DNA of 64,000 nt, from positions 85,274 to 149,273 of the forward strand of contig CAKZOO010000030.1 of assembly GCA_937136455.1 (NCBI GenBank). The letters are read 5' to 3'. Under the pieces are notes generated by a model. It was not told where the DNA came from, did no database searches, and saw nothing but the letters and a program-made list of their open reading frames with translations. The translations under genes and the position numbers were made by a program. The DNA comes from an uncultured Flavobacteriaceae bacterium (GTDB lineage: Bacteria > Bacteroidota > Bacteroidia > Flavobacteriales > Flavobacteriaceae). This document shows positions 1-9,257 of the stretch, one piece after another. How positions within the stretch are numbered: position 1 is the stretch's first letter; the number at the start of each line of letters is the position of its first letter.

Positions 1-1483
1 CTTTAAATACCCCAAAGCAGGAGAAAACAACGCTGAGGTAAGTTTGCATTTATACGAATTGAGCTCTGGATCAGTTTCTACGATTGATGTGGAGGCTTAT
101 TACATCCCTCGTATTAAATGGAAAAACCATCCAGATGAATTGGTGTTTCAAACTTTGAACAGACATCAAAACCAACTCGTTCTTTACAATTACAACAAGG
201 CAACAAAGGAGTTAAGTGTTTTACATACAGAGACCGATGCAGCCTATGTTGATGTCAATGACGACCTGACCTTTTTAGTCGATGATAGTTTTATCTGGAC
301 ATCAGAAAAAGACGGATACAATCATCTGTATTTACACGATAAAAATGGGAAACAAAAGCGACAGCTCACCTCTGGAGCCTGGGAGGTAACTTCTTATTAC
401 GGCTATGATCAAAAAAACAAAAAGATCTTTTTTCAATCGACCGCAGAAGGATCGATCAATAGGGATGTCTATTCCGTTGGAATTAACGGAAAAGGACTCA
501 AGCGGTTAACATTAAAAGAAGGAACGAACAGAGCTAGTTTCAGTACTGATTTCACCTATTTTATCAACTCGCATTCCAATGCGACAACACCTCCATCCTA
601 CAGTTTGTACACAACTGCAGCGAACAATCGATTAAAAGACGCCAATTCAGCACAGTCTTTAATGCTTAAAACTGTTGTTGAAAATGCTGCACTTTTGGAT
701 AAGTTAGAGGATTACAGTATCAGTTTTAAAGAGTATTCTACTTTAGAGGTCAACGGAAATCAGCTCAATATGTGGATGATTAAACCAGCGGATTTCGACC
801 CGTCTAAAAAATATCCGCTGTTGATGTTTCAATACAGTGGACCAGGTTCTCAGTCGGTGTCCAATTCTTGGATGGGCGGTAATGATTACTGGTATCAATT
901 GCTTCAAGCTAAGGGGTATGTCATCGCCTGCGTCGATGGTAGAGGAACTGGTTTTAAAGGAAGAGACTTTAAGAAGTCAACCTATTTACAATTAGTTCGA
1001 TATGAGAGTGACGATCAAATTGCAGCCGCTGAAAAATTGTCTGAATTGCCTTATATTGATGAGGATCGAACTGCAATTTGGGGATGGAGTTTTGGAGGAG
1101 ATATGGCCATGCATTGTATCTTAAAAGGAAACGATGTTTTTGAGGCTGCTATCTCTGTTGCTCCAGTGACTTCTTGGAGGTTCTACGACACCATTTATAC
1201 GGAGCGTTTTATGAGAACCCCTCAAGAAAATCCAGAGGGCTACGACCTAAATTCACCACTCAACTATGCGGATCAATTAAAAGGAAAGTTGCTGTTAGTT
1301 CACGGATCTGCTGATGATAATGTTCATTTCCAAAATACCATGAGAATGGTAGAAGAACTCGTTCAGGCGAATAAGCAATTTGATTGGGCAGTTTACCCCG
1401 ACAAGAACCACGGAATTTACGGAGGTAAGACAAGAGTTCAACTCTACACTAAGATGACCAATTTTATTTTAAATAATCTTTAA
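1..1483 (+). CDS. Dipeptidyl peptidase IV family serine protease (5' partial)
   Basis: C-terminal part of an S9B prolyl oligopeptidase-family exopeptidase, which removes Xaa-Pro dipeptides from peptides, normally in the periplasm or at the cell surface. The reading frame is open from base 2 (FKYPKAGE, a typical DPP IV stretch), so the true start lies upstream and about 493 codons are seen; family members are around 720 residues. The first part is the remaining beta-propeller (repeats such as RQLTSGAWEVT). The alpha/beta-hydrolase domain carries the nucleophile motif GWSFGG (serine near base 1087), the acid in HGSADDN and the histidine in KNHG. An apparent internal TTG start at base 44 is not the real start. 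The peptide transporter 29 nt downstream suggests a peptide-utilisation pair. Confidence 0.93.
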   Translation, partial: FKYPKAGENNAEVSLHLYELSSGSVSTIDVEAYYIPRIKWKNHPDELVFQTLNRHQNQLVLYNYNKATKELSVLHTETDAAYVDVNDDLTFLVDDSFIWTSEKDGYNHLYLHDKNGKQKRQLTSGAWEVTSYYGYDQKNKKIFFQSTAEGSINRDVYSVGINGKGLKRLTLKEGTNRASFSTDFTYFINSHSNATTPPSYSLYTTAANNRLKDANSAQSLMLKTVVENAALLDKLEDYSISFKEYSTLEVNGNQLNMWMIKPADFDPSKKYPLLMFQYSGPGSQSVSNSWMGGNDYWYQLLQAKGYVIACVDGRGTGFKGRDFKKSTYLQLVRYESDDQIAAAEKLSELPYIDEDRTAIWGWSFGGDMAMHCILKGNDVFEAAISVAPVTSWRFYDTIYTERFMRTPQENPEGYDLNSPLNYADQLKGKLLLVHGSADDNVHFQNTMRMVEELVQANKQFDWAVYPDKNHGIYGGKTRVQLYTKMTNFILNNL

Positions 1484-1512
1484 TCAACAAGCAAACAACT
1501 TAAACAAATACT

Positions 1513-2874
1513 ATGGACCAAACGATCAAAGCACCTGCAGAACAAGAACTTTTTGGGCATCCAAAGGGATTGTATGTGCTCTTTTTTACTGAAATGTGGG
1601 AACGATTTTCTTATTATGGAATGAGAGCCCTTTTTACACTTTTTTTAGTCGCTGAAACGACTTCCTCCAATGCTGGATTTGGATGGACGAACGAAGAAGC
1701 TTTGGCTTTATATGGCTGGTATACCATGCTGGTTTATATGTCGTCGATTCCAGGAGGATGGTTAGCTGATCGTGTATTGGGACAGAAAAAAACAGTTATG
1801 TTAGGAGGAGCATTATTGTGTATCGGACACTCTGTATTGGCTTTAAATTCAGAAATCACATTTTATATAGGTTGTCTTTTTATCATCCTTGGAGTGGGAG
1901 GATTAAAACCCAATATCTCCTCTATGGTCGGAGGACTCTACAAACCAAAAGACGAACGTAGAGATCTCGGATTCTATATTTTTTATATGGGAATCAACCT
2001 CGGAGGTTTCTTAGCTCCAATACTCTGCGGATATGTGGGAGAACAAATTTCATGGCATTACGGATTCGGATTGGCTGCTATTGGAATGTTCTTAGGACAA
2101 ATTGTGTATATATGGGGGCAGAAATACCTCACCAATGTTGGAAACTTAATCAGTAAGAAGAATGCTGCTGATAAAGAACTTTTAGAAAAGCCTCTTTCAA
2201 CTGTAGAAAAGGATCGCGTTAAAGTACTCTTGATTTCATTTTTATTGATCATTCTCTTCTGGGCTGCTTTTGAACAAGCAGGAGGACTTATGAACCTATA
2301 TGCTTCTCAAAAAACAGATCGAAATTTCTTTGGACTTTTTGAAATTCCAGCATCTGTATTCCAGTCAGTAAACTCTTTCTTTATCATTACCTTGGCTACT
2401 GCTGTTGGAGCTTTTTGGCTCAGATGGCGTAAAAAAGGCAAAGAAGCATCCTCTATATTCAAAATTGCTGTGGGACTCATTATTATGGCATTAGGCTTTG
2501 GATTTATGGCCGCAGCCTCTTCTCAGTATGAGGCTAATGGATCATCTGCAATGTATTGGTTGATCTTAGCGTATTTGTTTCACACTATTGGTGAACTCTG
2601 TGCTTCTCCTGTATCGCTTTCGTTTATTACCAAACTAGCTCCCCTAAAATACGCATCCATCATTATGGGACTGTATTGGGCTGCGACAGGATTGGGAAAT
2701 AAAGTAGCTGGACTCATCGGCGAATACTCACAATCACTTGGTGAATTTGAAACCTTTTTGAGTGTTACCGTCGTATGGTCATTGATAGGAGCCTTGGTGA
2801 TTGTATTGCTTAAGCCACTCAAGCGTTTAACTCATGGTGCCGAAGATGGGGAAATGAAAATGGAAGCCGCTTAG
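1513..2874 (+). CDS. POT/PTR2 family proton-coupled peptide transporter
   Basis: Major facilitator superfamily transporter of the proton-dependent oligopeptide (POT) family, importing di- and tripeptides across the inner membrane. The N-terminus carries the family signature FFTEMWERFSYYGMRA (about residues 25-40), whose ExxER motif couples protons, followed by about 12 hydrophobic segments. At 453 residues it is at the short end of the family. It follows the DPP IV gene closely, so dipeptides released outside could be taken up here. Its stop codon overlaps the stop of the convergent comEC gene by 4 nt, and its terminator lies inside the comEC coding sequence. Confidence 0.93.
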   Translation: MDQTIKAPAEQELFGHPKGLYVLFFTEMWERFSYYGMRALFTLFLVAETTSSNAGFGWTNEEALALYGWYTMLVYMSSIPGGWLADRVLGQKKTVMLGGALLCIGHSVLALNSEITFYIGCLFIILGVGGLKPNISSMVGGLYKPKDERRDLGFYIFYMGINLGGFLAPILCGYVGEQISWHYGFGLAAIGMFLGQIVYIWGQKYLTNVGNLISKKNAADKELLEKPLSTVEKDRVKVLLISFLLIILFWAAFEQAGGLMNLYASQKTDRNFFGLFEIPASVFQSVNSFFIITLATAVGAFWLRWRKKGKEASSIFKIAVGLIIMALGFGFMAAASSQYEANGSSAMYWLILAYLFHTIGELCASPVSLSFITKLAPLKYASIIMGLYWAATGLGNKVAGLIGEYSQSLGEFETFLSVTVVWSLIGALVIVLLKPLKRLTHGAEDGEMKMEAA

Positions 2875-4796
2875 TGCTGAACTTCTTTTAGATAATATCC
2901 CTCTGATTTTAAATCGATCAGGGGGATTTTTTTTGACTGTGCAGTGGTTTTCCATCGCTCGATATTCCAAGGAGCATTGGTTTTATCGACGATGATTTTT
3001 TGAGGATTTAAACTGTCTATTAGTCTTCCTAAATGAAGCTTGGGGTTCTGAGTGAGTATTAAAAGGTCTGTTTGAACACTCCTTGGGTAAGTGTATTCCT
3101 TGCCGATGACTATTATGGAATTCAAATTAATCCGATAAGCATGAGCTTGCTTGTAATATTCTGTTTTCTCAATCTTAAAGTGATTTTGAAGTTGGCTCAG
3201 TAGCTGATTTGAAAGTATTGAATCGCTGTATATCTGAAAGAGTTGGTCTTTTTTATAGATCAGTTGGGTGCTCTTAGTGTCTCCGGTAATTAAAAAGAAT
3301 TCACGATTTCTGAGTTGGTGACTTTTAAAGACGGAATAGGTTTGAAATGCGACGATTAAAACCAGAGTTGCTAGGAATGATTTGTAACTTTTTAAATTTA
3401 CCGCCATCAATATGCAAATGATGATACTGTAGAGTAGTAGTAATTGAGCTGTGTCAATGGTTTGATAATAGTTGAGTTTGTCAATTTTAAGGGTTAGAAT
3501 TATTTCGTTGATGTAGTATAACAATAATTCAAAAATAGAGGAGGTCCAACCGATGAGGACACTTATAAATCCCAAATAAATCAACAGTCCCATCAGCGGT
3601 ACAATTATGAGGTTTCCAAGCAGAAAATGCATGGGAAAACTCCCAAAATAATAGAGAATTAAGGGCAATACACCTAGTTGTGCAGAAAGACTGAGACAGA
3701 TTAACTCATAGATTTTATTGATTATTTTATTGGAGTGATGGAGTTTGGTCTTCAGAAGGGGATAGAGCCATAAGATAAAAAATACAGCCGTATAGCTCAT
3801 TTGAAATCCGACCTCAAACAACGCGAAAGGATCCAGTATTAGGTTTGTTACAAAGGCGAGTAATAAGAAGTGAAAGGAATTGTTAATTCGGCCAATGAGT
3901 TTAGAGATACCCAAAAAACTCAAAAGTAAACAAGCTCTAATTACAGAATAGGACCAGCCACTTAGCAGTGCAAAAGCCCATAATGCTAGGAGCGAAAGCA
4001 ACCAACGAATGGATTTGCCTTTGGGAACAAATCCAATAGGCCAAAGTAGTGAATAGATTAATGAAAACACAATGGCGATATGCAAACCAGATAAGGCTAG
4101 CAGATGACTCAATCCGACCTTGGAATAACTGTCTTGTAAATTTCTAAATCCAGCGTCCTTATATCCTATTAGCAAGGCTAAGGCGGTAGTCTGTTCTCTA
4201 GATTCAAATTGAAATTTTTGAATTCTAGTTGCTATGTTCTCTTGAAGGAGATAGGCTTTACGTTGAAGCGTATGTTTTGGTGCAATAGATGATAGCTGTG
4301 GATTGGTAAGTTGGTTTTGAATGCCTTTCTTACGCAGGTATAGTTTGTAATCAAATCCCCCAGGAAGGGTAGTGTATTGAGGTTTCGCAATCGGTCCATA
4401 AAAATGGAATCGATTTCCTGGAATAATATCGGTGGTGTCGGTTTTGATTCTGAGAAGAATCCTTTGGTGTTGCTCGCTGATCAGTTTAACAGAATAAGAA
4501 TCGTAAAACTCACTGCGACTCATCAATTCCTCAATCTCAATAAGCCCAGAGGAAGTTTTTAAAGTCTTTGAATTTGTTCGTATGCCTATTAGAAGCATTC
4601 CAACAGTTAGAGCGCATAAAAACGCTATAAACATTGTGGTAATTTTAAAATTTGAGAGAAGAAGTGATCCAAATAAAACAATTGCTAAAACAAAGAGCAA
4701 GATCGTAGCAATTTCTAATGCAAAGTTTAGAAAGATTCCTAGACTCAATCCAAGAGCAATAACTCCAAGGGTTCTATGTTGAGAAAATTCGGCCAT
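2871..4796 (-). CDS. comEC: ComEC/Rec2-type DNA uptake channel protein
   Basis: Inner-membrane channel of natural transformation that passes single-stranded DNA into the cytoplasm. The order is an N-terminal hydrophobic region (residues 1-70), a soluble OB-like DUF4131 segment (to about 190), then the competence core with the hallmark GLSHLLALSGLHIAIVFSLI (about 227-246) and many membrane segments to about 490. The last 140 residues resemble the C-terminal metallo-beta-lactamase-like region only weakly; I see no HxHxDH motif, so any nuclease activity there is doubtful. The length, 641 residues, is somewhat below that of Firmicutes ComEC. It is last in surE / small membrane protein / lpxB / comEC, 32 nt after lpxB. 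Presence of comEC alone does not prove competence. Confidence 0.88.
   Translation of the reverse strand: MAEFSQHRTLGVIALGLSLGIFLNFALEIATILLFVLAIVLFGSLLLSNFKITTMFIAFLCALTVGMLLIGIRTNSKTLKTSSGLIEIEELMSRSEFYDSYSVKLISEQHQRILLRIKTDTTDIIPGNRFHFYGPIAKPQYTTLPGGFDYKLYLRKKGIQNQLTNPQLSSIAPKHTLQRKAYLLQENIATRIQKFQFESREQTTALALLIGYKDAGFRNLQDSYSKVGLSHLLALSGLHIAIVFSLIYSLLWPIGFVPKGKSIRWLLSLLALWAFALLSGWSYSVIRACLLLSFLGISKLIGRINNSFHFLLLAFVTNLILDPFALFEVGFQMSYTAVFFILWLYPLLKTKLHHSNKIINKIYELICLSLSAQLGVLPLILYYFGSFPMHFLLGNLIIVPLMGLLIYLGFISVLIGWTSSIFELLLYYINEIILTLKIDKLNYYQTIDTAQLLLLYSIIICILMAVNLKSYKSFLATLVLIVAFQTYSVFKSHQLRNREFFLITGDTKSTQLIYKKDQLFQIYSDSILSNQLLSQLQNHFKIEKTEYYKQAHAYRINLNSIIVIGKEYTYPRSVQTDLLILTQNPKLHLGRLIDSLNPQKIIVDKTNAPWNIERWKTTAQSKKIPLIDLKSEGYYLKEVQH
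2897..2934 (+). terminator. Intrinsic terminator of the peptide transporter, inside comEC
   Basis: Stem ATCCCTCTGAT (2897-2907) pairs with ATCAGGGGGAT (2917-2927) with one G-T wobble and a 9-nt loop, followed by a run of eight T. It lies 22 nt past the transporter stop but is antisense to the last codons of comEC. Confidence 0.85.
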
Positions 4797-4828
4797 GGTT
4801 TATACCACAGCACCTATAGCAGTTCAAT

Positions 4829-5938
4829 TTAGCTATTTTTTAGAATAGCTTCTGCTGCTTTTCGACTAGCACCACCTTCGCCTAAGAGTACTTCAAGTTG
4901 ATCATAGGCCTCCATTTGTTTTTGAGCAGTGTTAGTGTCTAGTAATTTTTTGAATTCACTTTGAAGTCTTTTCGTGTTTAAGTCCGATTGTATGAGCTCA
5001 GGAACAGCTTCCCTGCCCAGTATAATATTGACAAGTGATATATATGGGAGTTTGATGATTCGCTTGGCAATCCAATAGGTTAACCCTTGTGTCTTGTAGC
5101 AAACAATTTGAGGGACTTTTAAAAGAGCGGTTTCAAGTGTTGCAGTTCCTGAAGTGACTAGGGCTGCTTTAGAAGCCTTGAGCAGTGAGTATGTGTCATT
5201 ACGCACTAAACTTACATTCGTGTTTTTGGTGAACTGCTCATAGAGTTCTCGATTGAGACTTGGAGCCATGGCTACTACAAAATGGAAATCTTTAAAGGAT
5301 TCGACAATGGAAAGCATGCTACTCAGAATTTTGGTGAGTTCAGAGCGTCTACTTCCCGGAAGTAAGGCGATGAGCTCCTTGTCCATTGGCAGATGATGTT
5401 CGCTTCTGAATTGCTCCGAATTTTTAATAGGTTTTAAGGCCAGAGCATCTATTAGGGGATGCCCTACAAATTCAACCTCGTAATGGTGTTTTTTGTAAAA
5501 ATCAACTTCAAAGGGAAGCGTGCAATAGAGATGGTTGATATAGGCTTTAATTTTTTTAACTCGTTTGCTTCTAGAAGCCCAAACTTGAGGGGCGATATAG
5601 TAATGGGTGTTGTATTGTTTTTCTTTTGCCCATTTAGCTATTCTGAGATTAAAGCCTGAAAAATCAATAAAAATCAAAGCGTCAGGTTGAATACGATCTA
5701 TTTCTTTTTTGCAAAAGGCTAATTTTTTAGCGATGCTAAAGATGTTTTTTAAGACATCGACCACACCCATCACCGCGAGTTCTTTATAGTGCATGGAAAG
5801 TTGTACTCCAGCAGCTTCCATAAGATCTCCACCAAACCCATAAAAACTTGAATTAGGTTTTAGCTTTTTGAGTTCCAAAACCAAATTTGAGGCATGAAGG
5901 TCTGCAGATGCTTCTCCAGTGATGATAAAATACTTCAT
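4829..5938 (-). CDS. lpxB: Lipid-A-disaccharide synthase
   Basis: Peripheral membrane GT-B glycosyltransferase (family GT19) joining UDP-2,3-diacylglucosamine and lipid X to make the lipid A disaccharide. The N-terminus has the signature ITGEASADLHASNLV, followed by FYGFGGDLMEAAG and the MGVVDVL segment. The C-terminal half has the PGSRRSEL nucleotide-sugar binding motif and TSGTATLETAL. The length of 369 residues is normal. It starts 3 nt after the 93-residue membrane protein and is co-oriented with surE and comEC, a common flavobacterial order. No defects are seen. Confidence 0.96.
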   Translation of the reverse strand: MKYFIITGEASADLHASNLVLELKKLKPNSSFYGFGGDLMEAAGVQLSMHYKELAVMGVVDVLKNIFSIAKKLAFCKKEIDRIQPDALIFIDFSGFNLRIAKWAKEKQYNTHYYIAPQVWASRSKRVKKIKAYINHLYCTLPFEVDFYKKHHYEVEFVGHPLIDALALKPIKNSEQFRSEHHLPMDKELIALLPGSRRSELTKILSSMLSIVESFKDFHFVVAMAPSLNRELYEQFTKNTNVSLVRNDTYSLLKASKAALVTSGTATLETALLKVPQIVCYKTQGLTYWIAKRIIKLPYISLVNIILGREAVPELIQSDLNTKRLQSEFKKLLDTNTAQKQMEAYDQLEVLLGEGGASRKAAEAILKNS

Positions 5939-5941
5939 GGG

Positions 5942-6223
5942 TTAAAGGAGGTATAGGGTCAATAGAGCTGCGATAAATGTTGCAATAACAATTCCTCTAG
6001 CTTGATATAGGTATCTCTTTTTTATAAAATAGCTAAAAAGTATCAAATTAGGCAGGGCACCAAGACCTATGATTTTCCCAAGAAATCCGGTTCGATAAGC
6101 CATTCGAATTCCCTCTCCAATTTCTTCGTTTGTCATAATGAAAAGATAGAGAATAATTCCCAATATATTTACGATCAGACCTATAATTATACCGCTCAGT
6201 ATTTTATTAGAATAACTATTCAT
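5942..6223 (-). CDS. Small hypothetical membrane protein
   Basis: Protein of 93 residues with three clear hydrophobic segments (about residues 9-31, 50-67 and 74-93) joined by short charged loops. I recognise no family. Its ATG lies inside the end of surE (8-nt overlap) and its stop lies 3 nt before lpxB, so it is almost certainly translated as part of the surE-lpxB-comEC operon. Small membrane proteins at this position are frequent in Flavobacteriia. A role in the envelope is plausible only from its neighbours. Confidence 0.8.
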   Translation of the reverse strand: MNSYSNKILSGIIIGLIVNILGIILYLFIMTNEEIGEGIRMAYRTGFLGKIIGLGALPNLILFSYFIKKRYLYQARGIVIATFIAALLTLYLL

Positions 6224-6989
6224 TTAACTCCCAATTAGTAATCGTCGGTATACTGTGATGAGCGGTCAAATCAAATTGGGTTGGGACGATAGAAATATAT
6301 CCCTGTGATAGTGCCCATTCATCCGTGTCTTCACCTTTGTCTTGTAAATCAAATTCTCCGCTCAACCAATAGTAATCTCTTCCCATAGGATTGGTTCTCT
6401 TGTCGAATTTTTCGTTCCAGTTTGACTTAGCTTGACGGCAAACTTTAATTCCTTTAATCACTTTGGCCTTAGGAGCATTGACATTGAGTACTACCCCGTT
6501 AGGAATTTTCTTTTCGAGAGCTTCCTTTGTAATTTTGGTAATAAAGGGCTCAAAGGCTGAAAAATCCGCTTCCCATTTGAAATCGCATAAGGAGAATCCA
6601 ATAGCGGGAATTCCTTCAATACCAGCTTCTATCGCTGCACTCATGGTTCCAGAATAAATGACATTAATCGCCGAATTGGAACCGTGATTAATTCCACTGA
6701 CACAGAGATCGGGTCTGCGATCTAAAAGTTCATTTAAAGCTAATTTCACACAATCAGAAGGAGTTCCAGAGGTGCTGAATTCTGCTTTAGCACCATCTTT
6801 GTGTTTTAAGTGTTCATTGACATAAAGAGTGTTGTTGACCGTTATGGCATGTCCCATAGCTGATTGAGGTTTGTCCGGTGCTACCACCACCACATCTCCC
6901 AATTCACTCATCAGCCGAATTAAGGTTCTCAATCCTGGTGCAGTGATTCCATCATCGTTGGTTACTAAAATGAGTGGTTTTTGAGTCAT
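6216..6989 (-). CDS. surE: 5'/3'-nucleotidase SurE
   Basis: Divalent-metal-dependent nucleoside 5'-monophosphate phosphatase, cytoplasmic, linked to stationary-phase survival and nucleotide salvage. The N-terminal metal-binding signature ILVTNDDGITAPG is intact (two adjacent Asp), followed by VVAPDKPQSAMGHAIT, TSGTPSDCV and the SGINHGSN ligand loop, which are the usual SurE motifs. The length of 257 residues is normal. It is the first gene of a minus-strand operon with a small membrane protein, lpxB and comEC, and is divergent from the tail-specific protease, with 121 nt between the two start codons. Confidence 0.96.
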   Translation of the reverse strand: MTQKPLILVTNDDGITAPGLRTLIRLMSELGDVVVVAPDKPQSAMGHAITVNNTLYVNEHLKHKDGAKAEFSTSGTPSDCVKLALNELLDRRPDLCVSGINHGSNSAINVIYSGTMSAAIEAGIEGIPAIGFSLCDFKWEADFSAFEPFITKITKEALEKKIPNGVVLNVNAPKAKVIKGIKVCRQAKSNWNEKFDKRTNPMGRDYYWLSGEFDLQDKGEDTDEWALSQGYISIVPTQFDLTAHHSIPTITNWELNE

Positions 6990-7110
6990 ATGAAGTGTTT
7001 AAGGCTAAATTACGACAATTTTAGCGATCACATTAACATATATTTACAAAATGCCGCTACCTATTTTTAGTATCTTGCTCCTAGTTTAGAATCGTAAAAT
7101 ACTATAATTG

Positions 7111-9255
7111 ATGAAAAATAAGTTAACCTTAGCACTCTTAGTGCTGCTAACTGCTTTTGCTTCTTGTTCTTTTAGAAGTAATTCATTTGAAAATAACGAT
7201 AAAGATAAGTTGTTGTTAGAGTTGATTTCTTTTGTGTTAGAGAAATGGCATTTTAGCCCTGAAACCATAGACGATCAGTTTTCAGAGAAGGTTTATGAGG
7301 ATTTTATCAATGATTTAGATCCTTTAAAAAGAGTCTTCTTAGAGAGTGATATGAAGGATTTTGAAGTCTATCGTTATCAAATAGATGACGAATTGAAGAA
7401 TTTGAACTTGGATTTTTTCAATTTGGTTTACGATCGCTACATGAAACGTCTCAAGGAATCTCAAGATATTTACAAAGAAGTACTCAGTCAGCCTTTTGAT
7501 TTTTCTATAGAGGAATCAGTTGTTGTTGATTACGACCAAATTAAGGCAGTTAGTTCTAAGGCTGAATTAAAAGAGCGTTGGAGAAAACAACTCAAATACT
7601 CCGCACTTGGAAATTATTTTGCCAAATGGGAGACTCAGCAAGAACAACTCAAAGAAGATTCCTCTGAAGAGGTAAAGACCGAGGCTGAAATGGAACAAGA
7701 GAGTCGTGATCAACTCATGACAACTCTCGATGATAACTACGCTTTTTACTTTAACGATTTAGAACGCAAGGATTGGTTTGTTCAGTATTTGAATTCAATA
7801 GTAGAGACCTATGATCCTCATACTTTTTACTTTGCTCCAGAAGACAAAGAAAAGTTTGATATCGATATGAGTGGAAAATACGAGGGAATTGGCGCTCGAT
7901 TGTCTAAACGTCGTGATCAAACAAAGATTGTGGAAGTGATTTCTGGTGGACCAGTTTGGAGAGAAAAGAGTTTGGAAGTTGGGGATGAAATTCAAAAAGT
8001 AGGTCAAGAAGGAGAAGAAGAGCCTGTAAATATTGTGGGAATGCGTCTCGATGATGCGATTAAACTTATCAAAGGGCCCAAGGGAACCAAAGTGTTTTTA
8101 CATGTGAAACGCGTGGATGGTAAAAAAGAGATTGTCACCATTACTAGAGATGCGATTGAATTAGAAGAAACTTATGCGAAGTCGGCAAAAGTGGAAAAGG
8201 ATGGTGTTCCATACGGAATTATTCACCTTCCAAAATTCTATGTCAATTTTACCGATTACGATACCAGAAATGCCGCTACGGATATCGCTAAAGAAATTGA
8301 GGAATTAAAGAGCGAAGGAGTAGAAGGTTTGGTGATTGATCTCAGAAATAACGGTGGAGGTTCACTTCAAACAGTAGTTGATATCGCTGGTTTATTCATT
8401 AAAGAAGGTCCTGTTGTTCAGGTTAAAAACTCTGATTATGAAATTGATGTGTTCGAAGATAAAGACCCTTCGATTCAATGGGATGGACCATTGGTTGTTT
8501 TGGTAAATGAACTATCGGCGTCGGCTTCGGAAATTTTAGCTGCAGCACTTCAAGATTACGAAAGAGCTGTTGTGATAGGCTCTCAGAGAACATTTGGAAA
8601 AGGAACTGTCCAAAATATGATTCCATTTGATCGTTTGGTTCGCAATTCAGAATACGGAGCTTTAGGAGCTTTAAAGATTACCACTCAAAAATACTACAGA
8701 GTCAATGGTGGTTCTACCCAGCTCAAAGGGGTGAATTCTGATGTAGTGGTTCCAGACCGTTACTCTTATATGGAGATCGGTGAGCGTGAACAAGATTATC
8801 CGATGCCTTGGGATAAAATCGCATCAGCAGATTTTGAGCCTTGGGTAGGCTATATGGATTTAGAAAAGACCATTGAACGTTCTCAAAAGAGAATGAAGGA
8901 CAATGTTTATTTGAAGCTGATCGATGAAAATGCAAGATGGATTAAAGATCAACAGGATCGCTCTACTTCTACACTGTCATTTGAATCTTATAAAACGATG
9001 ATCCAAGAGGCTGACCAGAAAGCAAAATATTTTGAAACTATCAACGATTTTGATTCCAAGTTGACATTTGAGTCATTGCATTATGAAGATGAACTCTTTG
9101 TAAAGGATGAAACATTAAGAGAAAAGAGAAATCGTTGGCACGAGTCTTTAGCTAAGGATATTTATGTGGATGAGGCTCTTAATGTTCTCAAGGATCTCAA
9201 ATTTAAATTCACCAATCCAAAGAAAATGATCGGACTGTCCAAGCAGCTTGATTAA
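7111..9255 (+). CDS. Tail-specific C-terminal processing protease (lipoprotein)
   Basis: Periplasmic S41A serine protease of the Prc/Tsp type, which degrades or trims proteins from their C-termini. The start is taken at the ATG at 7111; a TTG one codon earlier is less likely. Residues 1-20 form a lipoprotein signal (AFASC lipobox). After an N-terminal helical region comes a PDZ domain (about 240-330, KYEGIGARLS), then the catalytic core with the nucleophile serine in NELSASASEI and the general-base lysine in TFGKGTVQ, and a C-terminal DUF3340-like helical region to 714. All catalytic motifs are intact. selO begins 2 nt after the stop, suggesting co-transcription. Confidence 0.94.
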   Translation: MKNKLTLALLVLLTAFASCSFRSNSFENNDKDKLLLELISFVLEKWHFSPETIDDQFSEKVYEDFINDLDPLKRVFLESDMKDFEVYRYQIDDELKNLNLDFFNLVYDRYMKRLKESQDIYKEVLSQPFDFSIEESVVVDYDQIKAVSSKAELKERWRKQLKYSALGNYFAKWETQQEQLKEDSSEEVKTEAEMEQESRDQLMTTLDDNYAFYFNDLERKDWFVQYLNSIVETYDPHTFYFAPEDKEKFDIDMSGKYEGIGARLSKRRDQTKIVEVISGGPVWREKSLEVGDEIQKVGQEGEEEPVNIVGMRLDDAIKLIKGPKGTKVFLHVKRVDGKKEIVTITRDAIELEETYAKSAKVEKDGVPYGIIHLPKFYVNFTDYDTRNAATDIAKEIEELKSEGVEGLVIDLRNNGGGSLQTVVDIAGLFIKEGPVVQVKNSDYEIDVFEDKDPSIQWDGPLVVLVNELSASASEILAAALQDYERAVVIGSQRTFGKGTVQNMIPFDRLVRNSEYGALGALKITTQKYYRVNGGSTQLKGVNSDVVVPDRYSYMEIGEREQDYPMPWDKIASADFEPWVGYMDLEKTIERSQKRMKDNVYLKLIDENARWIKDQQDRSTSTLSFESYKTMIQEADQKAKYFETINDFDSKLTFESLHYEDELFVKDETLREKRNRWHESLAKDIYVDEALNVLKDLKFKFTNPKKMIGLSKQLD

Positions 9256-9257
9256 AT

